A DNA stretch of 64,000 bases, from assembly GCA_965140765.1 (NCBI GenBank), contig OZ223309.1:2294001-2358000 (forward strand), written 5' to 3'. The DNA comes from Sunxiuqinia sp963678245. Lineage in GTDB: Bacteria > Bacteroidota > Bacteroidia > Bacteroidales > Prolixibacteraceae. The number at the start of each line of letters is the position of its first letter. Position 1 is the stretch's first letter. The notes beneath the pieces were generated by a model. That model was not told where the DNA came from. It searched no databases and was given only the letters and a program-made list of their open reading frames with translations. Of this stretch, positions 19,010 to 27,047 are shown piece by piece. Both the position numbers and the translations under genes were made by a program.

Positions 19010-19657
19010 TTAACGACAAGAATTAGGAATTTCCTTTTTTACAAATAAATGGAAATAAAGTAATCCAGCCATATTTTCTTCAGTGAGTCCTTTTCGAAGT
19101 TTTTTAAGTGCTTCAGTCAAATGATTTTCAACTGTTTTGGAAGAAATTCTTAGATCATCAGCTATTTCTTTCACACTTTGTCCAATTTTTCTTTTCCGAA
19201 TCAAAACTTCCTTTTGTCTATCCGGCAATTGATCAATAAGCTGATCAACCAGTTCTAATAATGATTGATAATTTGTCCGATTTTCCAATTCATCATTAAA
19301 AGAAATATTTGCATTGATTATTTCTTCCCGATAAGCTTGCTCAAGATTTACTTTCTGAAAAAGCTCTTGAATACGATTAAAAGCAATTTTAAATATATAA
19401 GCTTTAAAGGAAAGCAACGGATTAATTGATTTGCGATTTTTCCAAATCTTATAAAAAACTTCCTGCACTACCTCTTCAGCTTCTTCTCTTGATTTTAAAT
19501 AGCCAAGAGAGAAATAGAAAAGCCTTTTTCCATATAAGCCAAAAATTTGGTCAAACGCGCGTGCGTCACCCGCCTTCAACTTCTTTAAAAGTGCTTTTTC
19601 AGTATTTATGTCCGAAATCTTCAAGGTTGAGAATTTGCTTTTTTCGAATATTGTCAT
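19010..19657 (-). CDS. ECF RNA polymerase sigma factor (FecI/RpoE-like) of the PUL
   Basis: A 215-residue ECF sigma factor. Region 2 is FDQIFGLYGKRLFYFSLGYL with EEAEEVVQEVFYKIWKNRKS (about residues 38-80). Region 4 is LPDRQKEVLIRKRKIGQSVKEI followed by a helix-turn-helix, SSKTVENHLTEALKKLRK (about 140-190). A roughly 25-residue C-terminal tail follows region 4. It is the only intact sigma gene of this locus and probably serves both FecR copies: substrate binding to a SusC STN domain would release it to transcribe the PUL. Confidence 0.9.
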   Translation of the reverse strand: MTIFEKSKFSTLKISDINTEKALLKKLKAGDARAFDQIFGLYGKRLFYFSLGYLKSREEAEEVVQEVFYKIWKNRKSINPLLSFKAYIFKIAFNRIQELFQKVNLEQAYREEIINANISFNDELENRTNYQSLLELVDQLIDQLPDRQKEVLIRKRKIGQSVKEIADDLRISSKTVENHLTEALKKLRKGLTEENMAGLLYFHLFVKKEIPNSCR

Positions 19658-20210
19658 AATACCTAATCAAGGTATGATTTTATATAGTGATCATGATAAT
19701 CATATTATTTCGTTCAATGAATGCTTTCGCGTTGATCGCGACTAAAAATATAAAGAATAACTACTTCTTGATTCAGAGCCCTCAAATAAGCCAATAGCTG
19801 ATCCACCCAATTATATCCATTCTCTCAATTAAGTCACTATAGGACAATAAAATATCATTCCCAATCACTTCAACATCAGAACTAAAATAAGCGAACTAAT
19901 CGCAAGGGCAAGGGCCTCTTTCAGCACAAAAATCATTTCTCCATCACTGCCTAAAGATTCAACTAACAAATCTGATTTTTCAGCTATATGAATAAATCCA
20001 TGAGAAATAATCTCTTCTTCGTTCCGTGCAAATTGCTTCCCCTCGAATTGAAAATCGCTGAAAAATCATTAATTAAGTGTGCATTTAGCTGTCCCAATAA
20101 ATGCTGTACTACTCTCCTTAAAGCAAAAAATAATAATCTAAACTTCTTTCTATAAACATCATTCTACCTTACATCTATCGACCGTTAAAACAATATATAT
20201 GAGCACATGT
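19658..20210. other. Intergenic region with a possible small decayed reading frame
   Basis: About 550 bp between the sigma and GntR genes. On the minus strand an open stretch of about 66 codons (roughly 20069-19865) has no credible start. It encodes an acidic segment followed by a hydrophobic end (ALALAISSLILVLMLK), like the tail of a small membrane protein. I recognise no family. It may be a remnant. Otherwise only AT-rich sequence, which should contain the sigma gene promoter. Confidence 0.3.
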
Positions 20211-20963
20211 TCAAATATTTTCCCCGGTTTTAGAAACATTCGATGCATGCTTCTGAGCTTCAAGCATATGACTTGACATTGCTTTAAAAGCCCCAGCTTT
20301 ATCCTTTTTCTCAATCGCAGTCAATATCTTTTTATGGGATGCTAAAGCTAGAACTGGAGAATGTGGATATTCATATGTATCAGATATAAACCTTACCATC
20401 AACTGAAGCAATGGCTCTAATATTACCGGAAGTATCGGATTTTTTGCCGAATTAATTATTAGTCGGTGAAACTCAATGTCATGGCCGCTCATCTTTTCGG
20501 GATTATTTATATTCGCTTCCATGTCGGAGTATATTCTTCTAAGGTCTTTCAAGTCTTGCTCTGTGCGATTAATAGCTGCAAGTTTTGCTATATCAGGTTC
20601 AATCATTAATCGTATGTTGGCAACATTTATTAAGCTCGAATTACCACATTTCATTTCAAGAAGTTGGCACATAGAATTAGTAACATAGGAATACTGATCT
20701 GAAGCGACATAAAAACCGCTTCCTTTCTTTGCTTCTAGAACTCCGCGCCCAGCTAAACGATGCAGAGCCTCTCTAACAACTGTTCTCGAAACACCAAAAT
20801 TTTTAGCAAGATCAAGCTCTCCTAACAATTTGTCACCCGGCTGAAAGATCTTCTGTTTAATCGCTTCAAATATCTGTTGCTCTGTCTTTTCACTCAAGGA
20901 TTCACCTCTCTCAATCTTGGTAATAGAATAGTTCATCAAACTTATTGTATGATTGTATGACAA
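20211..20963 (-). CDS. GntR-family (FadR/FCD type) transcriptional regulator
   Basis: A 250-residue repressor-type regulator. The N-terminal winged helix-turn-helix (about residues 20-85) shows EQQIFEAIKQKIFQPGDKLLGE, VSRTVVREALHRLAGRGVLEA and KKGSGFYV. A helical FCD ligand domain follows (about 95-235), with metal-ligand-type positions in DIEFHRLIINSAKNPIL and MSSHMLEAQKHA. FCD regulators often sense hexuronates or other sugar acids, which fits the uronate-releasing PUL next to it, although no uronate catabolic gene is in the window. A second possible start is the Met at codon 10. Confidence 0.88.
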   Translation of the reverse strand: MSYNHTISLMNYSITKIERGESLSEKTEQQIFEAIKQKIFQPGDKLLGELDLAKNFGVSRTVVREALHRLAGRGVLEAKKGSGFYVASDQYSYVTNSMCQLLEMKCGNSSLINVANIRLMIEPDIAKLAAINRTEQDLKDLRRIYSDMEANINNPEKMSGHDIEFHRLIINSAKNPILPVILEPLLQLMVRFISDTYEYPHSPVLALASHKKILTAIEKKDKAGAFKAMSSHMLEAQKHASNVSKTGENI

Positions 20964-21165
20964 TATTACAATATTTTTTTGAACAATTCAATATTTTAAA
21001 TAACATTCTTCAATTCCAGTATTGTGCTAGTAGGAGAGGAATCAAAACATAAACGATCATTTATATCGTAGTAGAGAGCCAGACGTGTTTTGTCACACAT
21101 TAGAACTGAAAGTGCAACATTTGATTGTACGGTAAGTTAGGTACTATTTTTACTTAATTACAACT

Positions 21166-21219
21166 ATGAATCAGATGAGGAAAAAGTTTGATAGAAAGTT
21201 CAAGAAAAGAGCAATATGA
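21166..21219 (+). pseudogene. Remnant of an IS3-type transposase OrfA
   Basis: ATG at 21166 opens MNQMRKKFDRKFKKRAI and then a stop. This resembles the opening of IS3-family OrfA proteins (basic start, then an RKF-FK-AV-like pattern). A shifted frame continues a short way (MKTSEKQG) with no helix-turn-helix core. It is a short scrap, so identification is tentative. Confidence 0.35.
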
Positions 21220-21332
21220 AAACGTCAGAAAAGCAGGGACGACATCATGTAACTGAATTCAACTTGATAACTATTTTTCAAATTACTATTTTTGAAACTA
21301 AATAATACTGAGTTCTTTTAATACGAAATAGA

Positions 21333-21432
21333 GAGACTTTATCGAGAACAACATTTCCTAATTGACATACTATACTGATTTTAAGCGCATAAAGAAACTA
21401 TGAATGCTCCTTTACTGGGCACCATTTAGATA
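21333..21432 (+). repeat. Diverged repeat, copy 1
   Basis: A segment of about 100 bp starting GAGACTTTATCGAGAACA, recognisably related to 22406-22503. Both share ACTGATTTTAA/GCTGATTTTAA, GCATAAA and TCCTTTACT at matching distances. It precedes the hairpin at 21445 directly. Confidence 0.6.
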
Positions 21433-21444
21433 TCAAAAAATAGC

Positions 21445-21478
21445 AAAAGCGCTTAAATCATTGATTTTAAGCGCTTTT
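21445..21478. terminator. Orphan bidirectional terminator-like hairpin
   Basis: Perfect 13-bp stem (AAAAGCGCTTAAA and its complement), 8-nt loop, A-run on one side and ATTTTTTT on the other. No intact gene ends next to it on either strand, so it probably belonged to a lost gene or a small RNA. Confidence 0.6.
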
Positions 21479-21494
21479 ATTTTTTAGTAAAATT

Positions 21495-21526
21495 CTCCCA
21501 AAGGTCATATATAGCCTTATTGGGAG
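21495..21526. other. Second structured segment (nested hairpin)
   Basis: CTCCCAA (21495-21501) pairs with TTGGGAG (21520-21526), with an inner GG/CC pair. It is followed by a tandem motif AGGGACCA / AGGGACTA (21526-21543). It starts like the element at 52660 (CTCCCAAA). Function unknown; possibly a recombination site or RNA structure. Confidence 0.4.
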
Positions 21527-21883
21527 GGACCACAGAGGGACTATAGCAAATTTCACAAATCCATGGCCCCTCGAAACTCTATAATTATTTGATTTTTAAA
21601 ATTTTATTTGGTGCTTTTTACTGTCTTCATTTCACTCTATAATCAGTAGTTTTAAGCATCAACCGAAATCATTTATTAACAATTTTAAAAGTGGTAATTA
21701 TGAGAGTTATTATCCATTTTTATCCTCGAAAATCGATATTAAATGATGATGGATGGTCAACTACCTAACATATGGGATATGTTTCCATACATAAATACAA
21801 CAGCTCAGAATAAGATGTCACTAGTGAAAAAATGCTTTTTTTACCTTATTTAGGAATAGTAGCAAAGGGAGGTAGTCTGTTAA

Positions 21884-22255
21884 TTATTTTTTTAGTTGCT
21901 TTAGAGCAATGGCGATATGGTAATCAACTCCTTTGACTGAAATTCCTTTCAAATCAGCAATTTCCTTATTAGATTTGCCATTGATGCGACTCAAAACAAA
22001 TACATCTCTAGTTCTTTCAGCCAATTCAGCTAAGGTTTTTTGGAAAAGCTCATTAATCTCCGATGAGAAAATTTCTGAAGGGTCGCAAACTTGAAGGTTC
22101 GAGATTCGGGGTTCCTGTTCTCGAATCAGGTAGTCATTGATATCTTTTAATGATTTGTTCTTAAGTATCTTGAAAAGATAGGGTCGCACCGAAGAAACGT
22201 AGGATACAATAATTTCACAAAAAAATAAATTGGCTTTCAAAAAAATTGACATCAA
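21884..22255 (-). pseudogene. Decayed ECF sigma factor (C-terminal part)
   Basis: A 123-codon frame whose C-terminal half is a clear sigma region 4: ELAERTRDVFVLSRINGKSNKEI, then ISVKGVDYHIAIALKQLKK. A VRPYLFKILKNKSLKDIND stretch matches the end of region 2 and linker in other Bacteroidota sigma factors. The essential upstream region 2 is missing in frame. A neighbouring frame reads DVNFFESQ, resembling the usual FINFWNSR, followed by a stop, which suggests a frameshift. No fecR or susC is adjacent, so it is probably a dead relic of another signalling unit. Confidence 0.7.
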
Positions 22256-22405
22256 AATTGCAAAGTCAGCCTATATCCAATCCACTTTTAATAAATACAA
22301 TGAAGCGCCTGGAAAAGAGTGGCAAATATTTCTAAAAATTACAACTGACTAGTAAATACAAATTACCTATATTGATTATATAAATGATATTGCTGAAATA
22401 TAAGA

Positions 22406-22503
22406 GAGACTTTACCGAGAACAAAACTTCTAGACTTCTATAAAAGCTGATTTTAAATGCATAAAAGAACACGAAATCGTCCTTTACTCAGCACCACTCA
22501 ACA
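22406..22503 (+). repeat. Diverged repeat, copy 2
   Basis: Related to 21333-21432; it starts GAGACTTTACCGAGAACA and keeps the same order of short conserved blocks. A third occurrence of only the 18-bp head lies at 22597-22614 (GAGACCATATCGAGAACA). The same head occurs inverted at 52882-52899. Confidence 0.6.
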
Positions 22504-22748
22504 ACTAAATTCCACCAATTAGCGTAATCTCTCATTGTTTCCAATTACAAAAGACAGTTTACAATTTAAATTCCATCAATTAGAACAAAAGTAAACGAGA
22601 CCATATCGAGAACAACCCGAAAAATTAATAATTAAAAGAATAAAATCTGCACCATTAGCCTCAATATCAAATACTATGTTTTTGTTTCAAATGCAGAAAA
22701 ATTCTATCTTTATAATGCAAAAGAGAAGTTTTAGCACCAAAACAAATC

Positions 22749-22770
22749 TGGGTGAGCAAAACAGTGAGTA
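22749..22770 (+). repeat. GTGAG pair motif
   Basis: GGTGAGCA and AGTGAGTA with start points 12 bp apart. The same pair with the same 12-bp spacing (GGTGAGCA / GGTGAGTA) lies at 52819-52838, upstream of the integrase fragment. This is possibly a pair of recombinase-binding half sites; function is not proven. Confidence 0.4.
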
Positions 22771-22828
22771 CTCTTGAAATTACTCTTTATAAAACACTGC
22801 AAAAAAGACACTTACAAGAATAAATTAT

Positions 22829-22853
22829 AATCCCGGTGGGATCACCTTTCAGG
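22829..22853 (+). repeat. Sequence shared with the integrase-adjacent element (possible att remnant)
   Basis: AATCCCGGTGGGATCAC followed by a TTTC-GGA tail matches 52699-52723 at about 23 of 25 positions. The core ATCCC-GGT-GGGAT is an inverted repeat. It also resembles the 3' end of a tRNA (T-stem plus acceptor), but no tRNA body is present. It is a candidate attachment-site relic. Confidence 0.4.
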
Positions 22854-22874
22854 ACAAATTCATCAATTTTGAAT

Positions 22875-23014
22875 TTATCCCATTTTTTTGTCTATTAATA
22901 GAATATATTTCAACGCTTCATTAATCCTTGTGGTTTGAAATTGAATTCCGTCGAATGTCAATTTTTCGCGGAATAGCGAACCAATGATTTTCGGAATTAA
23001 AACTAGGGAGATAC
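22875..23014 (-). pseudogene. Recombinase C-terminal remnant
   Basis: A minus-strand frame ending at 22875 encodes GSLFREKLTFDGIQF, QTTRINEALKYI and LLIDKKMG before the stop. From memory this resembles the C-terminal tail of Bacteroidota serine-recombinase proteins (pattern PEKL-FDG-QYRT-RLNEAV). It has no catalytic domain and runs into stops upstream. The shared sequence at 22829 lies directly beyond its end, consistent with a mobile-element edge. Identification is moderate. Confidence 0.45.
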
Positions 23015-23327
23015 TTATCATTTATAAAAACCATTAATTATCTTTTCTGAACTATAGAATATCATTATCAGAGAAATGGGGGAAGATTTCAGCAATAAAA
23101 TAAATCATTGAAAAGTACAATTTGAGTATCATAAATATTTTCTGTAGATATGTTCTTTCGTTTTTGCTTGAAGTTTATAAGAACACTCATTCTTTCTAAC
23201 CAATAGCTAGTTTCTGACAAATTTGTTGTTATATATTGATTTTGCAATAAAAACATTCACCCATTTCACAAAGAATTGAATCATATATTTTAGCAACGCA
23301 GTTTTTTTGTAGATTTTAAGCTACTAT

Positions 23328-23358
23328 AAAAGGTGTCTCAAGAAAATAGATGCCTTTT
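23328..23358 (+). terminator. Terminator-like hairpin upstream of the decarboxylase gene
   Basis: AAAAGGTGTCT pairs with AGATGCCTTTT (wobbles included), with a 9-nt loop and a short T-rich tail. It would stop transcription entering from the degenerate region before the decarboxylase gene at 23440. Confidence 0.5.
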
Positions 23359-23439
23359 CTTATATGTATTAATTTAATTAGAGCGTTGAAAAAGCAATCA
23401 AAAAAAACAACTGTAATCAATTTAAAAGAATAATGTAGT

Positions 23440-24672
23440 ATGAAATATTGGCGAAAACTTACACGTAATGAGATTAGCGAACGCATTGAAGAGAGCTTGA
23501 ATCAGAATGTTGATTATCACGAACGTTCTATTCTGGGGATTCCGGCATCGCATTTAGATGGAAATGTATTTAACAAAGATGCTACCTTTCTGAATAATGC
23601 GCCTTTTCTGAAAACAATGGTCAATAACCCAAACCATATTGGTTGTCACACGATGGGAGAATCTGAGCCATTTTTTGCCGGAACTCAGAAACTGGAGCAG
23701 GAACTCTTGGGTATTGTTGCTGAAGATATTCTTAAATGTAAACAAGATCAGTACGATGGGTATGTGGCATCGGGAGGTACAGAGGCCAATATTCAGGCCA
23801 TTTGGATTTACCGTAATTTATTTAAAAAAGAATTTGGAGCAAACTATAACGAAATGTGTATTCTTTGCTCAAATGATTCGCACTATTCAATGTCTAAAGC
23901 CGGAAACGTCCTGAATCTGGATCTTGTAACAATACCTGTTGACGAAGATAATCGTGCAATAACTCGCGAATCAGTCGAAAAACATATTCAATCAGCCATA
24001 GCAGAAGGGAAAAAATATTTTATTGTTGTGGCTAATATGATGACAACTATGTTTGGCTCCGTAGACGACATTAATGTATACACCGAGGCTTTAACAGTGG
24101 CTGGCGTTCATTTCAGAATACATATCGATGCTGCTTTTGGCGGTTTTGTTTACCCTTTTAGCTCTGGTAATAGCACTATGACTTTTGAGAATGAGTACGT
24201 TAGTTCGATAACTCTCGATGCGCACAAAATGCTTCAGGCACCCTTCGGAACAGGTATTTTTGTTGCACGAAAAGGCTTGATAGATCACGTGTTTACCAAC
24301 GAAGCACAGTATGTAAGCGGGCTTGATGCAACGCTTATCGGGAGCCGGTCGGGTGCTAATGCTATTTCTGTTTGGATGATTCTTCAAACCTACGGGCCAC
24401 ATGATTGGTTTGAAAAAATTCATATCCTTAATTACCGTTCAAAATGGCTCTGCAATCAACTAAAAGAAATGGGAGTAGGTTTTTATCATCATTCAGGATC
24501 AAATATTGTTACCATTCGGGCGAAGCACATCAACAAAGAACTTGCACATAAATATGGTCTCGTTCCTGATAAGCATAACGGAAACCCCATGTGGTACAAA
24601 ATAGTAATTATGGAGCACGTACACATTGATCATTTAGAACCATTCCTGAGGGAATTAAAAGCCGCTGGATAA
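23440..24672 (+). CDS. PLP-dependent group II amino-acid decarboxylase-like enzyme
   Basis: A 410-residue cytoplasmic fold-type-I PLP enzyme. VASGGTEANIQAIW near residue 110 is the cofactor phosphate-binding segment. HIDAAFGGF near 229 carries the Asp that pairs with the pyridine nitrogen, and TLDAHKMLQAPFGTG carries the Schiff-base Lys near 263. This is the group II decarboxylase pattern (glutamate, tyrosine, histidine or aspartate decarboxylases). The substrate cannot be told from sequence. It stands alone between a terminator-like hairpin and a sigma gene, with no amino-acid/amine antiporter nearby. Confidence 0.8.
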   Translation: MKYWRKLTRNEISERIEESLNQNVDYHERSILGIPASHLDGNVFNKDATFLNNAPFLKTMVNNPNHIGCHTMGESEPFFAGTQKLEQELLGIVAEDILKCKQDQYDGYVASGGTEANIQAIWIYRNLFKKEFGANYNEMCILCSNDSHYSMSKAGNVLNLDLVTIPVDEDNRAITRESVEKHIQSAIAEGKKYFIVVANMMTTMFGSVDDINVYTEALTVAGVHFRIHIDAAFGGFVYPFSSGNSTMTFENEYVSSITLDAHKMLQAPFGTGIFVARKGLIDHVFTNEAQYVSGLDATLIGSRSGANAISVWMILQTYGPHDWFEKIHILNYRSKWLCNQLKEMGVGFYHHSGSNIVTIRAKHINKELAHKYGLVPDKHNGNPMWYKIVIMEHVHIDHLEPFLRELKAAG

Positions 24673-24952
24673 TTCAAAATTTTCTGAACACTACAAAATA
24701 CGAACAGCGTAATATCCTTTTTACATATTCTGACTTTTTTTATTCATCTAGACGCAGAACTATATGAACCAAGCATAGCCTTCAATCCTTTCAATGTAAG
24801 GAGAAAAATAAGTTTCTACAGAAAACAAACCGTTTAACGGGTAAATCCTCTTTTTTGCTATAGAACACGTTAGAATTTTATATTTTAGCGCGTTCGGGAA
24901 CAGATTGACGGAGATTTAACTTCAATATCTTTGATGTTTTCGGGAGGGGAAT

Positions 24953-25504
24953 ATGGCAGATTTTGAGCAGGATATCATAACCAAACTGAGGAGTGGAGAT
25001 GAGAATAGTCTTCGCAAATTGTTTGATTTGTATTATAAACCCTTGTGCCTTTTTGCGTTGAAGTACGTTGATTCTATTGAACAGGCCGAAGACATTGTTC
25101 AGGATACGTTTATCAATTTCTGGAACTCACGGAGCTACAATAATATTCATTCCAACCTAAAAGGCTATTTATTTCGGGCTGTTAGAAATAATACGTTGTA
25201 TGCTATTAGGAAAGAATCAAAATTTAGGTTTGAAGAAATTGATAATCATGTTCATAGTCTGATTGAAGAGGAATTGCCGGAAGATGAATTAAAGGGTTTA
25301 AAGGATCTTCTTTTCAAACAAGTTGAGCAACTGCCACCAAGAGGAAGAGAAATTTTCAGGGCAATTGTATTTGAGAATATGAAATACAGCGAAGTTGCAG
25401 AACGTTATGGTATATCTGTTAATACGGTAAAGACACAGTATTCTAGATCGCTGTCAAAACTGCGGGAATATCTAAATGTTCTTATCGTATTAGTCTTGCC
25501 CTAA
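24953..25504 (+). CDS. ECF sigma factor of the second SusCD system
   Basis: A 183-residue ECF sigma factor with a good ribosome-binding stretch (GGGAGGGG) just before the ATG. Region 2: LRKLFDLYYKPLCLFALKYV with AEDIVQDTFINFWNSR (about residues 20-65). Region 4: LPPRGREIFRAIVFENMKYSE with the helix-turn-helix SVNTVKTQYSRSLSKLRE (about 125-175). It is followed by fecR, susC and susD, so it is the regulator of that transport operon, released when the SusC STN domain signals to FecR. Confidence 0.92.
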   Translation: MADFEQDIITKLRSGDENSLRKLFDLYYKPLCLFALKYVDSIEQAEDIVQDTFINFWNSRSYNNIHSNLKGYLFRAVRNNTLYAIRKESKFRFEEIDNHVHSLIEEELPEDELKGLKDLLFKQVEQLPPRGREIFRAIVFENMKYSEVAERYGISVNTVKTQYSRSLSKLREYLNVLIVLVLP

Positions 25505-25707
25505 ATTATGCCGTATAAATATTTTAAGCCGGCAAAACGACAGTTTAAATCAATCGGATAACTGACTTCCGAATCGCTTACATTGTGTAACCCCAATCCG
25601 ACTAATGATTTCAATTTGAAATTTTATTTTGTATTTTTTTGTGAAAAAGAAATATTTTTTGTCACCCGATTACAAAAATGTTGCATCTACATTGAAAATA
25701 ATTGCGA

Positions 25708-26862
25708 ATGATTCAACCAGATTCGAATATTTATCTGCTGATAGCAAAATATAGTCAGGGAAATATAACTGAGCAGGAATATTATATTTTGAAAGCATGG
25801 ATGGAGGAAGATGCCGGGAATAAAAGGATCTTTTCAGAATATCTTGTTTTTCTTAAAAATGCACAAAGAGTACGTTTTTCGGCAAAGGTTGACGAACATT
25901 TAGCCTGGAAAGTTATTCATTCTAAGCTTGAGAAACGAAAAACATTCAGTATAAAGCCGTATTTAAAGTATGCGGCTGTTCTGTTAGTTCTTCTCTCTTT
26001 AACTGTAACCTATCAGCTTCTACACAAGAATATTGGTAGCGAAGAGGTATTGACAAAAGTAAATGTTATTCAACCCGGAAAGCCCAAAGCAATACTTGAG
26101 CTGGGTGATGGCCGGAGAGTAAAACTCGGGGAAATTAATGATTCGTTGTTAGCACTGGCTACCGGGGGCAATATTCAAATAAAAAATGATACAATCGATT
26201 ACAGCAAATCTGATATTATTTCGGAGCTTATTAATACCATTCGTGTTCCGCGAGGAGGAGAATACAACCTCGTATTGTCTGATGGCTCACGTATTTGGCT
26301 TAATTCAGAATCGGAGCTTACATTTCCTGCAAAATTTAACGGAAATCAGCGCAAAATAGCTTTAAAAGGAGAAGCCTATCTGGAGGTTGCTAAAAACGAA
26401 ACGCTCCCATTTATAGTAGAGGTTGAAGGAACACAGGTTGAGGTACTGGGTACTTCGTTTAATGTAAAAGCATACGAAAATATCGAAACTACATTGGTAG
26501 AAGGAAAAGTTTGCATCCGTACAAATTCATTAACCGAGGCTATTTTAAATCCAGGCGAACAGGGTGTTGTAACAAAAGAAAGTAGTGAAATAACGGTAAA
26601 ACAAGTAGATACCAGACTGTACACTTCATGGGTGAAAGGAATGTTCGCTTTTCGGAGTTTGTCTTTGGAGGAAATAATGAAAACTTTTGAACGCTGGTAT
26701 AATGTTACGGTGACGTTTGAAAATGACGAATTAAAACAACGTCGTTTTACTGGTAATTTAAGAAGAAATGAAGAGATCAATCCACATCTGGATGTAATCA
26801 GCCTTACAACGAATGTTGAATTTGAATTTTCAGGAGAAAAAATTCTGGTTAAAGAAAGTTGA
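25708..26862 (+). CDS. FecR-family anti-sigma factor
   Basis: A 384-residue inner-membrane regulator; ATG at 25708 is preferred over the in-frame TTG at 25702. It has a cytoplasmic part (about 1-85), a membrane helix (YAAVLLVLLSLTVTYQLL), a periplasmic FecR domain (VPRGGEYNLVLSDGSRIWLNSES then LKGEAYLEVAKNETLPFIVEV) and a C-terminal DUF4974-like domain (SLEEIMKTFERWYNVTVTFEN). It contains the extra roughly 90-residue insert before the FecR core that is usual in this subgroup. It sits between its sigma factor and SusC. Confidence 0.92.
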   Translation: MIQPDSNIYLLIAKYSQGNITEQEYYILKAWMEEDAGNKRIFSEYLVFLKNAQRVRFSAKVDEHLAWKVIHSKLEKRKTFSIKPYLKYAAVLLVLLSLTVTYQLLHKNIGSEEVLTKVNVIQPGKPKAILELGDGRRVKLGEINDSLLALATGGNIQIKNDTIDYSKSDIISELINTIRVPRGGEYNLVLSDGSRIWLNSESELTFPAKFNGNQRKIALKGEAYLEVAKNETLPFIVEVEGTQVEVLGTSFNVKAYENIETTLVEGKVCIRTNSLTEAILNPGEQGVVTKESSEITVKQVDTRLYTSWVKGMFAFRSLSLEEIMKTFERWYNVTVTFENDELKQRRFTGNLRRNEEINPHLDVISLTTNVEFEFSGEKILVKES

Positions 26863-27047
26863 TGCAAACTTGGTTTGCAGTTGAATTATAAATTCTGGAT
26901 AAATATATAGCGTAATATTTTCGTGAAAAATTAAGAGGGAAAAAAAGAAGAAAATATGTGTTTTTAGAAAAACGGGAAATGCTGGCACATCTCCCGTTAG
27001 AAAATGCATTAGTATTTCTAATACAAATTGTTAAACATTACAAATCT

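Larger units (their letters stand above)
20964..21883. other. Non-coding, degenerate region
   Basis: About 920 bp without an intact gene. It holds a scrap of an IS3-type orfA (21166-21219), the first copy of a diverged repeat of about 100 bp, an orphan 13-bp hairpin and a second structured segment. The rest is AT-rich and shows nothing I can name. Confidence 0.6.
22256..23439. other. Non-coding, degenerate region
   Basis: About 1180 bp with no intact gene. It contains the second diverged repeat, a third CGAGAACA motif, a GTGAG pair, a sequence shared with 52.7 kb, a recombinase C-terminal scrap and a terminator-like hairpin just before the decarboxylase gene. The mixture points to the worn edge of one or more mobile elements. 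Confidence 0.6.

Noticed and set aside
22829..22853. Possible tRNA gene 3' end
   Set aside because: The T-stem/acceptor resemblance is limited to about 25 nt; no D-arm, anticodon arm with a 7-nt loop, or 5' acceptor strand is upstream here or at 52.7 kb, so no tRNA was called.
23440..24672. Glutamate-dependent acid-resistance system
   Set aside because: Only the decarboxylase is present; no GadC-type antiporter or regulator is adjacent, and the substrate is not determinable.
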